Made by a program: the position numbers and the translations under genes. A stretch of DNA of 64,000 nt from Euphorbia lathyris (lineage: Eukaryota > Streptophyta > Magnoliopsida > Malpighiales > Euphorbiaceae), in NCBI RefSeq assembly GCF_963576675.1, contig NC_088911.1, positions 135,225,929-135,289,928 of the forward strand, read 5' to 3'. This document shows, in pieces, positions 41,901 to 53,953 of this stretch (its first letter is position 1; each line of letters starts with the position of its first letter). Below the pieces are notes generated by a model that saw nothing but the letters and a program-made list of their open reading frames with translations, did no database searches and had not been told where the DNA came from.

Positions 41901-43781
41901 CCCATCAGAATAGTGGTGTTGTAGACACGTTGGAGGAAATGATTGACCTTTATGTACGACATGGCAGCCGCGTGGTAGCAAAAAGAAAACTACATGTATT
42001 AACGTCAACTGCTTGAAACTGCAACGTTGACAACCAAGAAATGTAATTTTTATCTTTTGCCACACATGTGGCTGTGATGTCATAAGTAAAAGTAAATCCT
42101 TCCAACGTTGTTGTCACATCACTATTTTGGTGATTTCAATTTTTCCGGAATGACTTTATTGAAAAAAAGGAAAAAGGAAAGGAAAAATTCAATGACTTTA
42201 TTCAAAGAAAATGAAGTTCATTGACTTTGTGAAACTGACTCCAAACTTCAGTGACACCAATACAATTTACTCTGGCTATAGCTATTAGCATTTGTTTCTC
42301 AATTCTAATCAAACACTTTATATCTATTGTTTGGAGTAAGGAGTACCAAACTTTCACTTAATCTGAAAATACGCTCAAGCATGTGAAAGAATTTTCTACT
42401 ACTCCTATCTAATTCGGTTTTGTTACCAAATCACTAGAAGTACCCGAATCCTGTAACCAAATGAGTTCTGTTAGTTTGATGATGGTTTTTGGCTATGTTG
42501 CACGGGACATGAAAACGGCTAAAAAACATAACCTTCATAAAATAACTTTCAAACAAAAATAATCACGCACATGGACACGAAACGCAGAAAAGCTACTAAA
42601 GCAAGTGTCCATGCAACAGGTTTTTGGCAAGTAATATATTCACATCATATTGGGCTGCTATGTTTATTGGGTTCAAGTTGTGATCCTTCCAGATTGTGTT
42701 AAAAGCATGGTGAATGTACTGTTTCATATCAGTAGCATGTTTGCCGTTGAATCTTGTAGCAGAAATGTGTTTACTTGTATTGTATCTGCTATATGATCAG
42801 TTTACTTATGGAAAAACTCTTTGATTACTATGAATCTTCCATTTTTGATTTAATTCGCTGAATCTTAGTTTCTGCTCTGTATAGGTCACTGCTAAGACAG
42901 TCTACTCGGCCATCGCGAACCAAGGCGTGACTCACTTCTGTGCTGCACCAATAGTGCTCAACACCATAGTAAATGCTTCGAAAGAAGATACTATCCTTCC
43001 CTTACCCCGTGTCGTCCACGTAAACACAGCTGGTGCCGCCCCGCCTCCTTCGCTCCTATTCGCAATGCAAGAGAAAGGTTTTCGTGTTACACATACCTAT
43101 GGCCTCTCAGAAACCTACGGTCCATCAACAGTTTGTGCATGGAAGCCTGAGTGGGATTCACTTCCTCCCATTAAACAAGCCCGCCTAAACGCACGCCAAG
43201 GCGTCCGGTATATTGGCTTGGAAGGCCTAGATGTAGTTGACCCTAAAACCATGAAACCCGTCCCTGCAGACGGGAAGACCATGGGCGAAATAGTGATGCG
43301 AGGAAATTTGGTAATGAAGGGCTACTTAAAGAATCCAGAAGCTAATAAAGAAACCTTTGCAAATGGATGGTTTCATTCTGGTGATCTTGCAGTGAAGAAT
43401 CCGGATGGATACATAGAGATTAAGGATCGAAGCAAGGACATTATAATCTCAGGAGGCGAAAATATCAGTAGCGTAGAGGTAGAAAACGTTCTGTACACTC
43501 ACCCTGCCGTGTTTGAAGTGTCTGTAGTAGCAAGAGAAGATGAGAGATGGGGAGAGTCACCATGTGCTTTCATAACATTGAAACCAGGCGTGGAGAAATC
43601 GGATGAAGCGCGTCTGGCTGGCGAAATAATGAAGTTTTGCCGGTCGAAAATGCCTGCTTACTGGGTTCCAAAGTCTGTTGTGTTTGGAGCATTGCCAAAA
43701 ACTGCAACTGGGAAGATTCAGAAGCATGTTTTGAGGGCTAAGGCAAAAGAATTAGGACCGGTGAAGAAGAGCAGGTTGTAA
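38952..43781 (+). CDS. AAE7: Peroxisomal acyl-activating enzyme, AAE7/ACN1-like (copy 1)
   Basis: Exons 38952-39161, 41113-41700 and 42885-43781 (GT-AG, all phase 0) give 564 aa of the ANL AMP-binding superfamily. The start MARDIDDLPKLEANYMALTP resembles Arabidopsis AAE7/ACN1, which activates acetate or butyrate to CoA esters in peroxisomes to feed the glyoxylate cycle. Motifs: YTSGTTASPKGV (P-loop, ~199-210), TYGLSETYG (~336-344), GWFHSGD (~427), DRSKDIIISGGENISS (~447) and TGKIQK with catalytic Lys543. The C-terminal tripeptide SRL is a PTS1 signal. Against copy 2 and the family it differs at LSCAMIWG (224-226; NPL in copy 2) and VHVNTAG (Asn313; Met in copy 2), which may affect the substrate pocket. 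Copy 2 lies 641 bp downstream, same strand. Confidence 0.93.
39162..41112 (+). other. AAE7-like gene 1 intron 1 (1951 bp)
   Basis: Begins GTAACT and ends TTGCAG. ~39250-39560, ~40160-40365 and ~40575-40850 are MITE-like relics built of 'CCTGAACTT / AAGTTTAGG' modules. ~39660-39975 is a GC-richer LTR-like fragment with a TATATATA box (~39791-39798). Confidence 0.6.
41701..42884 (+). other. AAE7-like gene 1 intron 2 (1184 bp)
   Basis: Begins GTAATT and ends GTATAG. It holds a fold-back MITE at ~41778-42271 and otherwise unremarkable AT-rich sequence. Confidence 0.8.
41778..42271. repeat. Fold-back MITE in intron 2 of AAE7-like gene 1
   Basis: GGGTAAATTGCACTAATGC at the left is mirrored by GACACCAATACAATTTACTC at the right, followed inward by GAAGTTTGG and CCAAACTTC. 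Inner arms (TCATTGAACTTTTTT, GTTCATTGACTTTG) also pair. Duplications are not clear. Confidence 0.65.
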
Positions 43782-44422
43782 TGGGACGGCTATATATAGT
43801 GATGGATTCAGGATTTGCGGTGGTCTCTCGTTATCTATGAACGCTAAATTGATATTTTTAGTGTTTTTATATAAAATAAAAGTCCCATATATATTTTTCC
43901 GGCGACAAGTGAGTGTTCAAGCCCCTAGCTCTCCCATGAATCCGTTCCTGGCTGTCTGTATAGGCAACAACTTTTAACTGCTAAGGTTTGTATTTTTGTT
44001 TAGTAATTTACAGTCAAATTCAACATATTATCTGTGTAATATAATATTCGGGTGACAATTTATAATACGATAACATAATTTATTTATTTTTTGTGTACAA
44101 CAAAAGCAGCGAAACAAAAAAACCCATTGATATTCTGGGGAGTATAAAAATGTATACACGTGGTATTAATTATTGGAATATAGATTAATTGATTCGTCGG
44201 GTGTATTACTTCCGATTCGGATGATGTATAGGTGGCTAATATTATTTGGAAAAACAAGCCAGGACATTGTCAAAACCTTTATTTTATATTCCTTAATTCA
44301 AAGACCATCCATCAGCTGTTACGTTATCAGTTTTTTTGTCAGCTCCTTCATTCGTATTTGACCTCAACATTTTCCAGTCCAGCAGCTAAACGATTCGTAG
44401 ATTGGATTGGTGGTGGTCGGAG
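43782..44422. other. Spacer between the two AAE7-like genes
   Basis: Contains the 3' UTR of copy 1 and the promoter of copy 2. ~43800-43960 (GATGGATTCAGGATTTGCGG ... TGAATCCGTTCC) looks like a short dispersed repeat with inverted GGATTCA/TGAATCC ends. A TATA-like TATAAAA lies at 44143-44149, 274 bp before the copy 2 ATG. Confidence 0.5.
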
Positions 44423-47400
44423 ATGGCGAGAGACATAGATGATCTGCCCAAAAACGCAGCCAACTACACAGCTCTCACGCCACTCTGGTTCCTCGATAGA
44501 GCCGCCATCGTTCATCCAACTAGAATCTCTGTTGTCCATGGATCTTTACGCTACACTTGGCTTCAGACTTACCAGCGTTGCCGCCGATTGGCTTCTGCTC
44601 TCTCCAGGCAATCCATCGGCTTCGGCAGCACGGTATTTTCCGATTTCTCTACTTTCTCTTTACTCTCCGAGAAAATCCCCCCGTCTAAATAATTACGAAG
44701 AATGCAAAATTTGTTTCTTATTTTTTATTTTTTGGTAAATCGAGAAGAAAACTTTTGTTTGATTAATACCGATTGATTACAGAAAATTTGAATTTGAAGT
44801 ATGCAATGCATAGTATTTTTAGTCAACTGTAATGCAATCGGAGCTATTTGAATTCAAAAATACCCTTTTTGTGCTTGAAATGGACGGTTGATGTTGATTC
44901 CCCGGTGTGGATATGGGATACGTTATTGGGTTGTCAACGTCTATCCCCATTATGGGTGTGTGTCTATGACAAAAGAAGGATGTCAATGACAACAGAAGAA
45001 GGATTTTTAGGTTGAACATTGATGATAATGTCAATCTGAACGCTGATGATTTGAGGTTGGAAAAGTGATTTTGCAAAAAAAAAAAAAAAACGTGGTTAAC
45101 TTGGTACTAAACAAACTTAATTATTCTCAAATGAAAAAAATTTCTTACCCAAGATTTTTCAAAACACAGCATTTTCGGGTAAATAAAGGGAGCCTAAAAT
45201 TTATTGGTTTTGCTAATGGTGAGGAATTTTAGTCCTCTTTTTGCAACAAAAAAATCACGGACACCTATCTACAAATCAATGAAACCACAAAAATTATTTT
45301 TGAAATCATCCCTATAATTATATATATATTTTAAATATTTAATAAATCTGATTATAACACTAATAATTTAGGGGCAAGATTTTTTCCCGATTCATATAGG
45401 AGAACAGGAAAAGGTTTATGTCTGATTCATATATGGGAACAGGCATTTCCCATCACCGTCCTACTCCGTTTACAATCGGTTGTTCAGTAACCCAATCCTG
45501 TACTAATTAGGAGTTACAATTATAATAGGAATAGAAAACTTCAAACTAAAAAGGAAAATTTTGAATTTTCCCGCAACTCCGAGCTCACAGAGATGCTCAA
45601 CGGGTTGGCGAGCGAAAGCTATTGCTTTGCTAGCACTTTGAGCAAGCTCGTCGTGCTGGCCCATTAGCTCTGTTGAAATTGTCACCTTTTCATCCGTTTT
45701 CGTTACCTTCTCGTGGTGTGTTTTCCAAACTTCATTGGTGTCTTTTAATATCCAAACGCGAACTCTTTTGTATCTCTAACACAATGGTTTGACTCGAAAC
45801 GAATTCTTGGTTTCAAATTCTTCTAATTATCTTAGAATTGCCGAGTTGTTCAGTTTTGATATAGTAACTTGACATTATCTGTGATTTCATTCTATCAGGT
45901 AGCAGTAATTGCACCAAATGTGCCTGCAATGTATGAAGCACATTTCGGAGTTCCGATGGCTGGAGCCGTTGTAAACTGTGTTAACATACGTCTAAATGCT
46001 TCAACTGTTGCTTTCCTTCTCGGCCATTCGAAATCCGAAGTAGTAATGGTGGATCAAGAGTTCTTTCCACTGGCAGATGAAGCTTTGAAAATTCTAGCAG
46101 CAAGCGGAAGCTCTTTTAAGCGTCCGCTATTGATTGTCATAGCCGATGAAGCCTGTGATCCTCAGGGTCTAAAACAAGCTCTAGCTAGAGGGGCAATTGA
46201 ATACGAAAAGTTCCTCGAAACCGGTGATCCCGAGTTCGCTTGGACGCCACCGGAAGATGAGTGGCAAAGCATTGGTTTAGGTTATACTTCTGGCACAACA
46301 GCCAGCCCGAAAGGCGTGGTGTTGAGCCACCGGGGAGCCTATTTGATGTCGTTGAGTAATCCCCTAATTTGGGGGATGAATGAGGGGGCTGTATATTTGT
46401 GGACTCTGCCGATGTTTCATTGCAATGGGTGGTGTTTTACTTGGGCTCTTGCTGCTCTTTGTGGGACTAGCATTTGCCTTAGACAGGTAACTCATTGAGC
46501 TTGGCAGTAATTCGTGCAAGTTTACCGTGTTCGTGTCGTGTCAATTATCGGATTAGTGTCAAATGAATATACTCTAATCCAACCAAAATATTTCGTGTCA
46601 TAATTGTGTCAATCCAATCGGGTTAGTATCGATTTCGGGCCACATATACAATTATCACCTTCACAGAGCAATCTCCTAACCAATCAAAAGAAGAATGCAT
46701 ACCAGTAAGAGATGATTCGTATTAAGAAATAAAACTGTTCAAATGACATCAATTGATTGGTTAGATATATTGCTCCAAGAGTGCCATTCTCATTTGTTAG
46801 ATTATGCGAGAGAAAGTTTTATAATGTAAAATGTAAGTATATAAACTATAATAGGTATTAGGTTCTTTTAGAGGTGGTAGTTGTGTATATGGCCCGCCCG
46901 AAAACATGATACTATTATGAACTCAGCACAAATTGAGTGGATTAGTGTTTTTCTTGAAGGGTAAATAATTTTTTAGTCTCCTACTTTTTACTTTTTACTT
47001 TTTACTTAACACGCTGTTTAGTCTTTCTATTTTGAAAAACACATTATAAGGTCCCTATCTTTTACCAATATTAACCCTTTAGTCATGTTGTCTATTTTTT
47101 TAGACTTTTAACCATTATATTTAGCATAAAAAGACAGACATAACATAACAGAACCCTTTGGTCATGTTGTCTATTTTTTTTAGACTTTTAACCATTATAT
47201 TTAGTATAAAAAGACAGACATAACATAACAGATTAATATGGTCATTTTCTATTGTACTGCGGTTGTACTAAAAGCTAAGATATATTCGGTTAACAATCTA
47301 AAAAAAAAGACAAAATGACCAAATGATTAATATTGGCAAAAGATAGAGACTTTATAATGTGTTTTTCAAAATAAGGGGACTAAAACAGTGTGTTACGTAA

Positions 47401-49204
47401 AAAGTAGGGTACTAATAAATTATTCATCCTTTATTAAACAGGTAGTGATCATTTTTGGATTGACATGAAATTGACGCCCACATTCTTGAGATGAATAAGG
47501 GTATGTTGACCTGCGAACCACAAAATGGCACGATTTTTTAAAACTATTATTATATCCTGTAAAAACATGTCACCTTGCAATTGTGGCCCACGAACCTCCT
47601 ATATATTTACATGTCATTCTTAAAAGAGATACTAAAATACACATGAGCTAATAGCTATGAACACTGCACAAAACCAATATAATATAAGTTGATTAAGGGT
47701 TTATTAAATAAATTTTATATCGAACTTTTGGATGGTTAGAGTTAACCTGCTAACCTAAAAAATGATAAAAATATTTAGAAGTATTATTGTATGCTCCTCT
47801 ATTTTTAAATGTCAGAGGTAGTAAAGTTACATGTGACCCGCAAACAAATGAACAGTTTTGTAGGTTTCAAAACTTTGTAGTTTTGTATTAATGAAATTTC
47901 AAATAAACACAAGGAATGAACATGATTAATGAGTTGTTCGCGAGCGAAGTTTATGAACAAAATTAATGAGTTTCTCGTGAGCAAAGCTCATGAATAAGCT
48001 CGCAAGAAGCTCCTGAGCAAGATGTTGAGCTCAAGCTCATCAATTTTCTAACAAGCCGAGCATGAGCAGACCAAAGCTCGGGTCAGCTCGATTACAGCCA
48101 TAGTGAACACGACACGTAAACTATACTAACCTGATTGGGTTGACACAAATGAGAGAAATTTTGTTAGATTAGGTTAGAGTTAGCTCATTTGACCCTAACC
48201 CAATAATTGACACGACATGAAAACGACACACTTACACGAATTGTGACCCGTAGCTTCTTTGACCTACCCTCTCTTTGCATTGAAGTTAACTATTTTTGAT
48301 TCTACAGGTAACTGCCAAGGCAGTGTATTCAGCAATAGCAAACAATGGAGTCACTCACTTCTGCGCTGCTCCTGTTGTGCTCAACACCATAGTGAATGCT
48401 TCAAAGGAGGAAAAAATACTTCCCTTACCCCGCATTGTCCACGTAATGACCGCGGGTGCCGCTCCGCCTCCTCCGGTGCTCTTCGCAATGTCGGAAAAAG
48501 GTTTCCGAGTAACTCACACCTATGGTCTCTCCGAAACTTACGGTCCCTCCACAGTTTGTGCATGGAAGCCCGAGTGGGACTCCGAGACCCCCATAGTCCA
48601 AGCCCGCCTAAATGCACGCCAAGGCGTCCGATACATCGGCTTGGAAGGGCTAGACGTTGTTGACCCCAAAACTATGAAACCAGTTCCAGCAGACGGAACA
48701 ACCATAGGTGAAATAGTAATGAGAGGCAATCTCGTGATGAAGGGCTACTTAAAGAACCCGAAAGCCAACGAAGAAGCCTTCGCGAACGGTTGGTTTCACT
48801 CGGGTGATCTTGCAGTAAAGCATCCAGATCATTACATAGAAATTAAGGATAGATCAAAGGACATTATCATCTCCGGAGGCGAAAACATAAGTAGCCTCGA
48901 AGTCGAGAATATACTATACACGCATCCTGCAATATACGAGGTATCGGTCGTGGCTAGGCCCGACGACCGGTGGGGGGAATCGCCTTGTGCCTTTGTGACA
49001 TTAAGGCCTCAAGTTGAGAAATCGGACGAAGGAAGTTTGGCTCGAGATATCATAGAGTTTTCGCGATCGAAGATGCCAGCTTACTGGGTTCCGAAATCTG
49101 TAGTGTTCGGACCGTTACCGAAGACGGCTACAGGGAAGATTCAGAAACATGTATTAAGGGCTAAGGCAAAAGAAATGGGACCTGTCAAGATGAGCAAACT
49201 GTAG
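44423..49204 (+). CDS. AAE7: Peroxisomal acyl-activating enzyme, AAE7/ACN1-like (copy 2)
   Basis: Exons 44423-44632, 45899-46486 and 48308-49204 have exactly the lengths of copy 1 (210, 588, 897 nt) and give 564 aa, so the pair arose by tandem duplication. Start chosen at MARDIDDLPKNAANYTALTP, matching copy 1 and the family; an in-frame ATG 21 nt upstream would add MDWWWSE. All AMP-binding motifs are intact: YTSGTTASPKGV, TYGLSETYG, GWFHSGD, SGGENISS and TGKIQK (Lys543). The C-terminus SKL is the strongest PTS1 form. LSNPLIWG and VHVMTAG match, as I recall, the Arabidopsis enzyme, so this copy is the better candidate for the ancestral acetate/butyrate-CoA ligase role. Regulation cannot be read from the sequence. 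Confidence 0.94.
44633..45898 (+). other. AAE7-like gene 2 intron 1 (1266 bp)
   Basis: Begins GTATTT and ends TATCAG. A direct repeat (CCGATTCATATAGGAGAACAGG and CTGATTCATATATGGGAACAGG, ~45387 and ~45422) is the only clear feature. ~45540-45760 is GC-richer, with a chance minus-strand frame. Confidence 0.7.
46501..48250. mobile_element. Composite hAT-like element filling intron 2 of AAE7-like gene 2
   Basis: The left arm AATTCGTGCAAGTTTACCGT, then TCGTGTCGTGTCAATTATCG, is mirrored by the right arm ATAATTGACACGACATGAAA, then ACACTTACACGAATTGTG. Inside lie a fold-back MITE (46959-47429) and a GAGCTCG-rich block (~47930-48090) typical of another hAT-type MITE. Ends are approximate and no duplication was established. 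It occupies nearly all of the 1821-bp intron (46487-48307), yet the splice sites are intact. Confidence 0.6.
46959..47429. mobile_element. Fold-back MITE with internal 79-bp tandem duplication
   Basis: The ends GGGTAAATAATTTTTTAGTC and AATAAATTATTCATCC are inverted. Flanks TTTCTTGAA and TTTATTAAA agree at 7 of 9 positions, a possible decayed 9-bp duplication. GTCATGTTGTCTATTTTTTT occurs at 47082 and 47161, the start of a 79-bp tandem duplication absent from the relative at 33326. Confidence 0.7.
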
Positions 49205-49538
49205 TTCATAACATATCCTGCAAAATGCATCAGGTTGTGGCATTTTTTTGCTGAAAATTTCGGATTGTTTTCGTGGCGATTCTGCGTTCGGGTTAATGTT
49301 ATTATCTGTGGAGGATGCTGAAATTAAATGCAAGATTCATGGGAGTAGGAGTTTATGATGTTCATATGTAAAATTGTAGCTTGAATTAAGTTATTTGCTT
49401 TTTTGTAAACCCTGAAAGCATGTAATAACAGAGATTAATACAGGGATAAAAATAAACAAAAAAAGGAAGAATTTAAGAGGCTATTTGCCAAATGAAGGTT
49501 TATTTGTTTTAGTTTTTTATTTTTTAGTCGAACGAGTT
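49205..49538. other. AAE7-like gene 2 3' UTR and flank
   Basis: Non-coding; an AATAAAAATAAACA-like A-rich region near 49445 could serve for polyadenylation. It ends at the copia LTR. Confidence 0.5.
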
Positions 49539-49780
49539 TGTTAGAGTCAAAGTCCTTTATTTTAGGAGTTGTTATTTGCTGTTAATAAGTTGCCTAGTCT
49601 TTTGGGTAGTTCTACTTTTAAGCTAGCTGTTATTGTGTTTAATTCTGTTTAGATTAGCTACCTACGTGTATGCTATCTTTTCTCTTATTCTGTTTTGTAA
49701 GGTCTTTAAATAGCCAACTCTTTCAATGGAATAAACAAGTGGATTTGCTCCAAATATTAAACATTGTAGTACGTTTAACA
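49539..49780 (+). repeat. 5' LTR
   Basis: Begins TGTTAGAGTC and ends GTTTAACA. It contains TTTAAATAGCC (~49705) as a possible TATA-like box and AATGGAATAAAC (~49726). Confidence 0.95.
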
Positions 49781-49782
49781 TT

Positions 49783-49795
49783 TGGTATCAGAGCC
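49783..49795 (+). promoter_or_regulatory. Primer binding site (tRNA-iMet) of the copia element
   Basis: TGGTATCAGAGCC, two bases after the LTR, complementary to the 3' end of initiator-Met tRNA. Confidence 0.95.
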
Positions 49796-49868
49796 AAGAG
49801 CACCAAGGCCTGATTCTGAATCGAGAGTAAAACACCAGAGAGAAAAATAGAATCTGCTAAGAGAAGAG

Positions 49869-52800
49869 ATGGCTGAGAGTAGCAGTTCTAATGGAAAGTT
49901 TGTGCAGCCAGCGATTCCTAGATTTGATGGATACTACGAACACTGGGCCAAACTAATGGAGAACTTCCTTCGTGCTAAGGAATATTGGAACCTGATTGAG
50001 GATGGAATTGACACGGTTCCAGCAGGCACTCAGGGGAGTGAAGCACAGATGAAGATAATAGAGGAGCAGCAGTTGAAAGATAAGAAAATCAAAAATTATC
50101 TCTATCAAGCCATCGATAGAGAGATCATGGAGACAATTCTGAATGATGATACTTCAAAACAGATTTGGGATTCAATGAAGCAAAAATTCAAGGGTTCCAC
50201 GAGGGTGAAAAGAGCTCAATTGCAGACATTAAAAACTGAGTTTGAAACACTCAGAATGAAGGAAGGTGAGTCTGTAAATGCATATTTCGGACGAACTCTC
50301 TCCATTGCGAAACGCATGAAAGCATGTGGAGAGACTGTGCAAGAAAGGGATATTACAGGGAAGATTCTCAGATCTCTAGTGTCGAAATTTAACTATGTCC
50401 TTTGCTCCATTGAGGAGTCCAATAACGTCGACACACTTACAGTTGATGAACTCCAAAGCAGTTTGCTTATTCATGAGCAACGAATGAAGAACGGTGATGG
50501 CGAAGAACAAGTGTTGATGAAGGTGACTCATGAAGAGAAGACAGAAAGAGGAAGGGGTAGAGGAAGAGGAGGCGCGATCAGAGGAGGTCGAGGAAGAGGG
50601 AGATCGTCTTTTAACAAAGCTAGTATCGAATGTTATCGATGCCACAACTTTGGCCACTTCCAATACGAATGTCCCACCTGGGGAAAACAATCAAATTATG
50701 CAGAACTTGAAGAGGAGGAGATGCTGCTGATGGCTTATGTTGATGGAATTGGTGCAAAGAGAGAGGATATATGGTTTCTGGATTCAGGATGTAGCAATCA
50801 CATGTGAGGAAACAAGGATTTGTTTTTTGAATTAGAGGAAGTGTCTCAACAAACTGTGAGGCTGGACAACAACACCAGAATGAAAGTTTCTGGCAAAGGC
50901 AGCATCAAAATGGAGATAGATGATGTCAATTTCATTGTTGGTGATGTGTTTTGTGTACCTGAGCTCAAAAACAATCTTTTAAGCATTGGGCAACTTCAAG
51001 AAAGAGGTCTCTCTATTCTTATAGAAGCTGGGATGTGCAAAATTTCTCATCCAGTAAAGGGTCTGATTATTCAAACCAAAATGACATCAAATCGGATGTT
51101 TATTTTGGTAGCAAAGATGTTGTCAAAGCTCTCTCCTCTAAAGCAAGAAGTATGTTTCAAGACAGATCTTGAAGACCTCACTCACCTATGGCACTGCAGA
51201 TTGAGGCACATCAGTAACACAAGTCTTCAGACTCTGCAGCGTAAGGAAATGGTTCATGGCCTACCTCAACTAAAAATCTCAGATGAAGTATGTGTCGACT
51301 GCTTGAAGGGAAAACAACACAGAGAGCCTATCCCAAAAAGAAGCACATGGAGAGCAACTCAGAGGTTAGAACTTATTCATGCTGACTTGTGTGGTCCAAT
51401 TTCTCCTGTTTCTAATAGTAAGCGAAAATATGTGCTATGCTTGATTGATGATTACAGCAGAAAAGCTTGGTCATATTTTTTACATGTAAAGTCAGATACA
51501 TTTGCTGTGTTCAAATTGTTCAAAATATTTGTTGAGAAAGAAACAGGGATGGCTATCAAATGTTTACGAACAGATAGAGGAGGAGAGTTCACATCCGCTG
51601 AGTTCAATAATTTCTGTAGGGAGAATGGAATTAAAAGGCAATTGACAACAGCGTATACTCCACAACAGAATGGAGTCGCAGAGAGGAAAAACCGCACAAT
51701 GATGAATTGTGTGAGAAGCATGTTATCTGAGAAAGGCATTCCAAAGTCCTTTTGGCCCGAAGCAGTAAAGTGGGCAGTATATGTTCTGAATCGGTGTCCT
51801 ACAGCAGCTCTACAAGACACAACACCTGAAGAAGTTTGGAGTGGAGTAAAGCCATCCGTCGAACATCTGAGAGTTTTTGGATGTGTGTGTCACATACATG
51901 TACCAGATGCAAAACGAACCAAGTTGGAGAGCAAGAGCATCAGTGGTGTTTTGTTGGGGATTAGTGATGAATCAAAAGGATACAAAATATATGATCTTGT
52001 GGCGAAGAAGGTGGCAACCAGCCGAGATGTAGTGTTCGAAGAAAAGAAAAGATGGGACTGGGACAAGAGTTATGAGCAGCAGATACTTACTGACTTCGAG
52101 TGGGGAGAAAACGAGGAGGAAGTGATTGAGGAAGATGCAAATAATGATATTTCTGAAGAAGATACTGCTGAAACTGACAACGTCAATGATGCTGAAATTG
52201 CAGATGGGAGTACAACAGAAACTCCATCAAGTTCTAGAACTCCCTCAAGTTCTAGTCTCTCCTCGAATTCTGATACAGAAATACGAATGAGGAGACCTCC
52301 CACTTGGATGAATGAGTACGTGAGTGGAGAAGGATTGTCAGAAAATGAAGAAATTGATCTAAATTTCGTCCAAGGTGCAAGTACAGACCCTACGAGCTTT
52401 GAAGAAGCTGTGAAAAGTGAAAATTGGAGGAAGGCAATGGAGGTTGAAATCAAAAGCATAGAGAAGAATGAAACGTGGATTCTCACTGATTTACCAGAAG
52501 GTGCAAAACGAATTGGAGTCAAATGGGTCTTCAAAACAAAGTTGAATGAACATGGCGAGGTGGAGAAGTTTAAAGCACGGTTAGTCGCAAAAGGGTATGT
52601 ACAGCGATATGGAATTGACTATGCTGAAGTATTCGCACCGGTGGCTCGAATGGATACTGTCAGAATCATTCTCGCACTATCTGCTCAAAAAGGATGGAAG
52701 GTATATCAACTAGATGTCAAATCAGCTTTCTTACACGACGAGTTAATGGAGGACGTATATGTGGAGCAGCCAAGAGGATTTGAGAAAAAAGACGAGCCCA

Positions 52801-53927
52801 ACAAAGTATATAAGCTTAGAAAAGCCCTATATGGACTAAAGCAGGCCCCTTGAGCTTGGTTTAGTCGCATCGAAGCTTATTTTTTAAGGGAGGGATTTGA
52901 GAAAAGTTCTAGTGAGCAAACCTTGTTTGTAAAAACTTCCACTCAAGGTAAACTTTTGATTGTGAGTTTATATGTTGATGATTTAATATATACTGGTAAT
53001 GATGAAGCAATGATGGGAGAATTCAAAAAGTCAATGATGAAGGAGTTCGATATGTCAGACCTGGGGAAGATGAGGTACTTTCTTGGCATTGAGGTGCAAC
53101 AAATGGAGAATGGGATATTCATTAGTCAGAAGAAATATGCAGGAGATGTTCTTAGAAGATTTCGAATGGAAGAGTGTAATGCTGTTTCTAATCCTATGGT
53201 TCCTGGTTTTAAAATAACAAAAGATGAGAATGGAGTTGCTGTGGACAGCACTCTCTACAAGCAGCTAGTTGGAAGTCTAATTTATTTAACGTCAACTCGT
53301 CCTGATTTGATGTATGCAGTAAGCTTAATCAGTAGGTACATGTCTCAACCTACAGAGCTTCATCTTATGGCTGCAAAGAGAGTACTAAGATATGTGAAGG
53401 GAACTACAAAATTCGGCATTCTATATCAGCAAAAGGGAAGTAGTGTGCTGACTGCCTACACTGACAGTGACTATGCAGGGTGTTTAGAAGATAGGAAGAG
53501 CACCTCAGGGTATGCTTTCATGATGAGTTCAGGGGCAGTAGCTTGGTCATCTAGGAAGCAACCAATTGTGACATTATCGACAACGGAAGCTGAATATGTA
53601 GCAGCAGCGGTATGCGCTTGTCAAGCAATGTGGATGAAGATGGTTCTTGAGAGACTTGGATGTGATGGTGATGAGTGCACAACTATATTTTGTGACAATA
53701 GTTCAACAATAAAATTGTCCAAAAATCCAGTGATGCACAAAAGGAGCAAGCATATTGCAGTTCGATTTCACTTTCTAAGAGATTTATGCAATGAAGGAGC
53801 GGTTCGTTTAGTTCATTGTGGCTCACATGATCAAGTTGCAGATATTTTAACTAAGCCACTCAAGCTAGAGCGATTTAAGAAGATCAGAAGCTTACTTGGA
53901 GTTTGTGAATCACCAGAAGTAAACTAA
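49869..53927 (+). pseudogene. Copia gag-pol polyprotein, interrupted by two stop codons
   Basis: One frame of about 1352 codons, broken by TGA at 50805-50807 and 52851-52853 with no frameshift. Gag covers ~1-300, with a Gly/Arg-rich basic stretch and a CCHC knuckle CYRCHNFGHFQYEC from residue 255. The protease motif DSGCSNHM starts at ~305, and the first stop lies directly after it. Integrase has HLWHCRLRH, DDYSRKAWSYF, TDRGGEFTS and TPQQNGVAERKN. Reverse transcriptase has WVFKTKLNEHGE, YQLDVKSAFL and YVDDLIYTGND; the second stop falls after YGLKQAP, just before the catalytic YVDD. RNase H has YTDSDYAGC, STTEAEYVA and NPVMHKRSKHI. Full-length Gag-Pol cannot be made without readthrough. Confidence 0.96.
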
Positions 53928-53953
53928 GCAGCCCTTTAGTTTAAGGGAGGGTT

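Noticed and set aside
44402..44422. Upstream in-frame ATG of AAE7-like gene 2 (MDWWWSE extension)
   Set aside because: The paralogue and the family start at MARDIDDLP-like sequence; the extension is not conserved.
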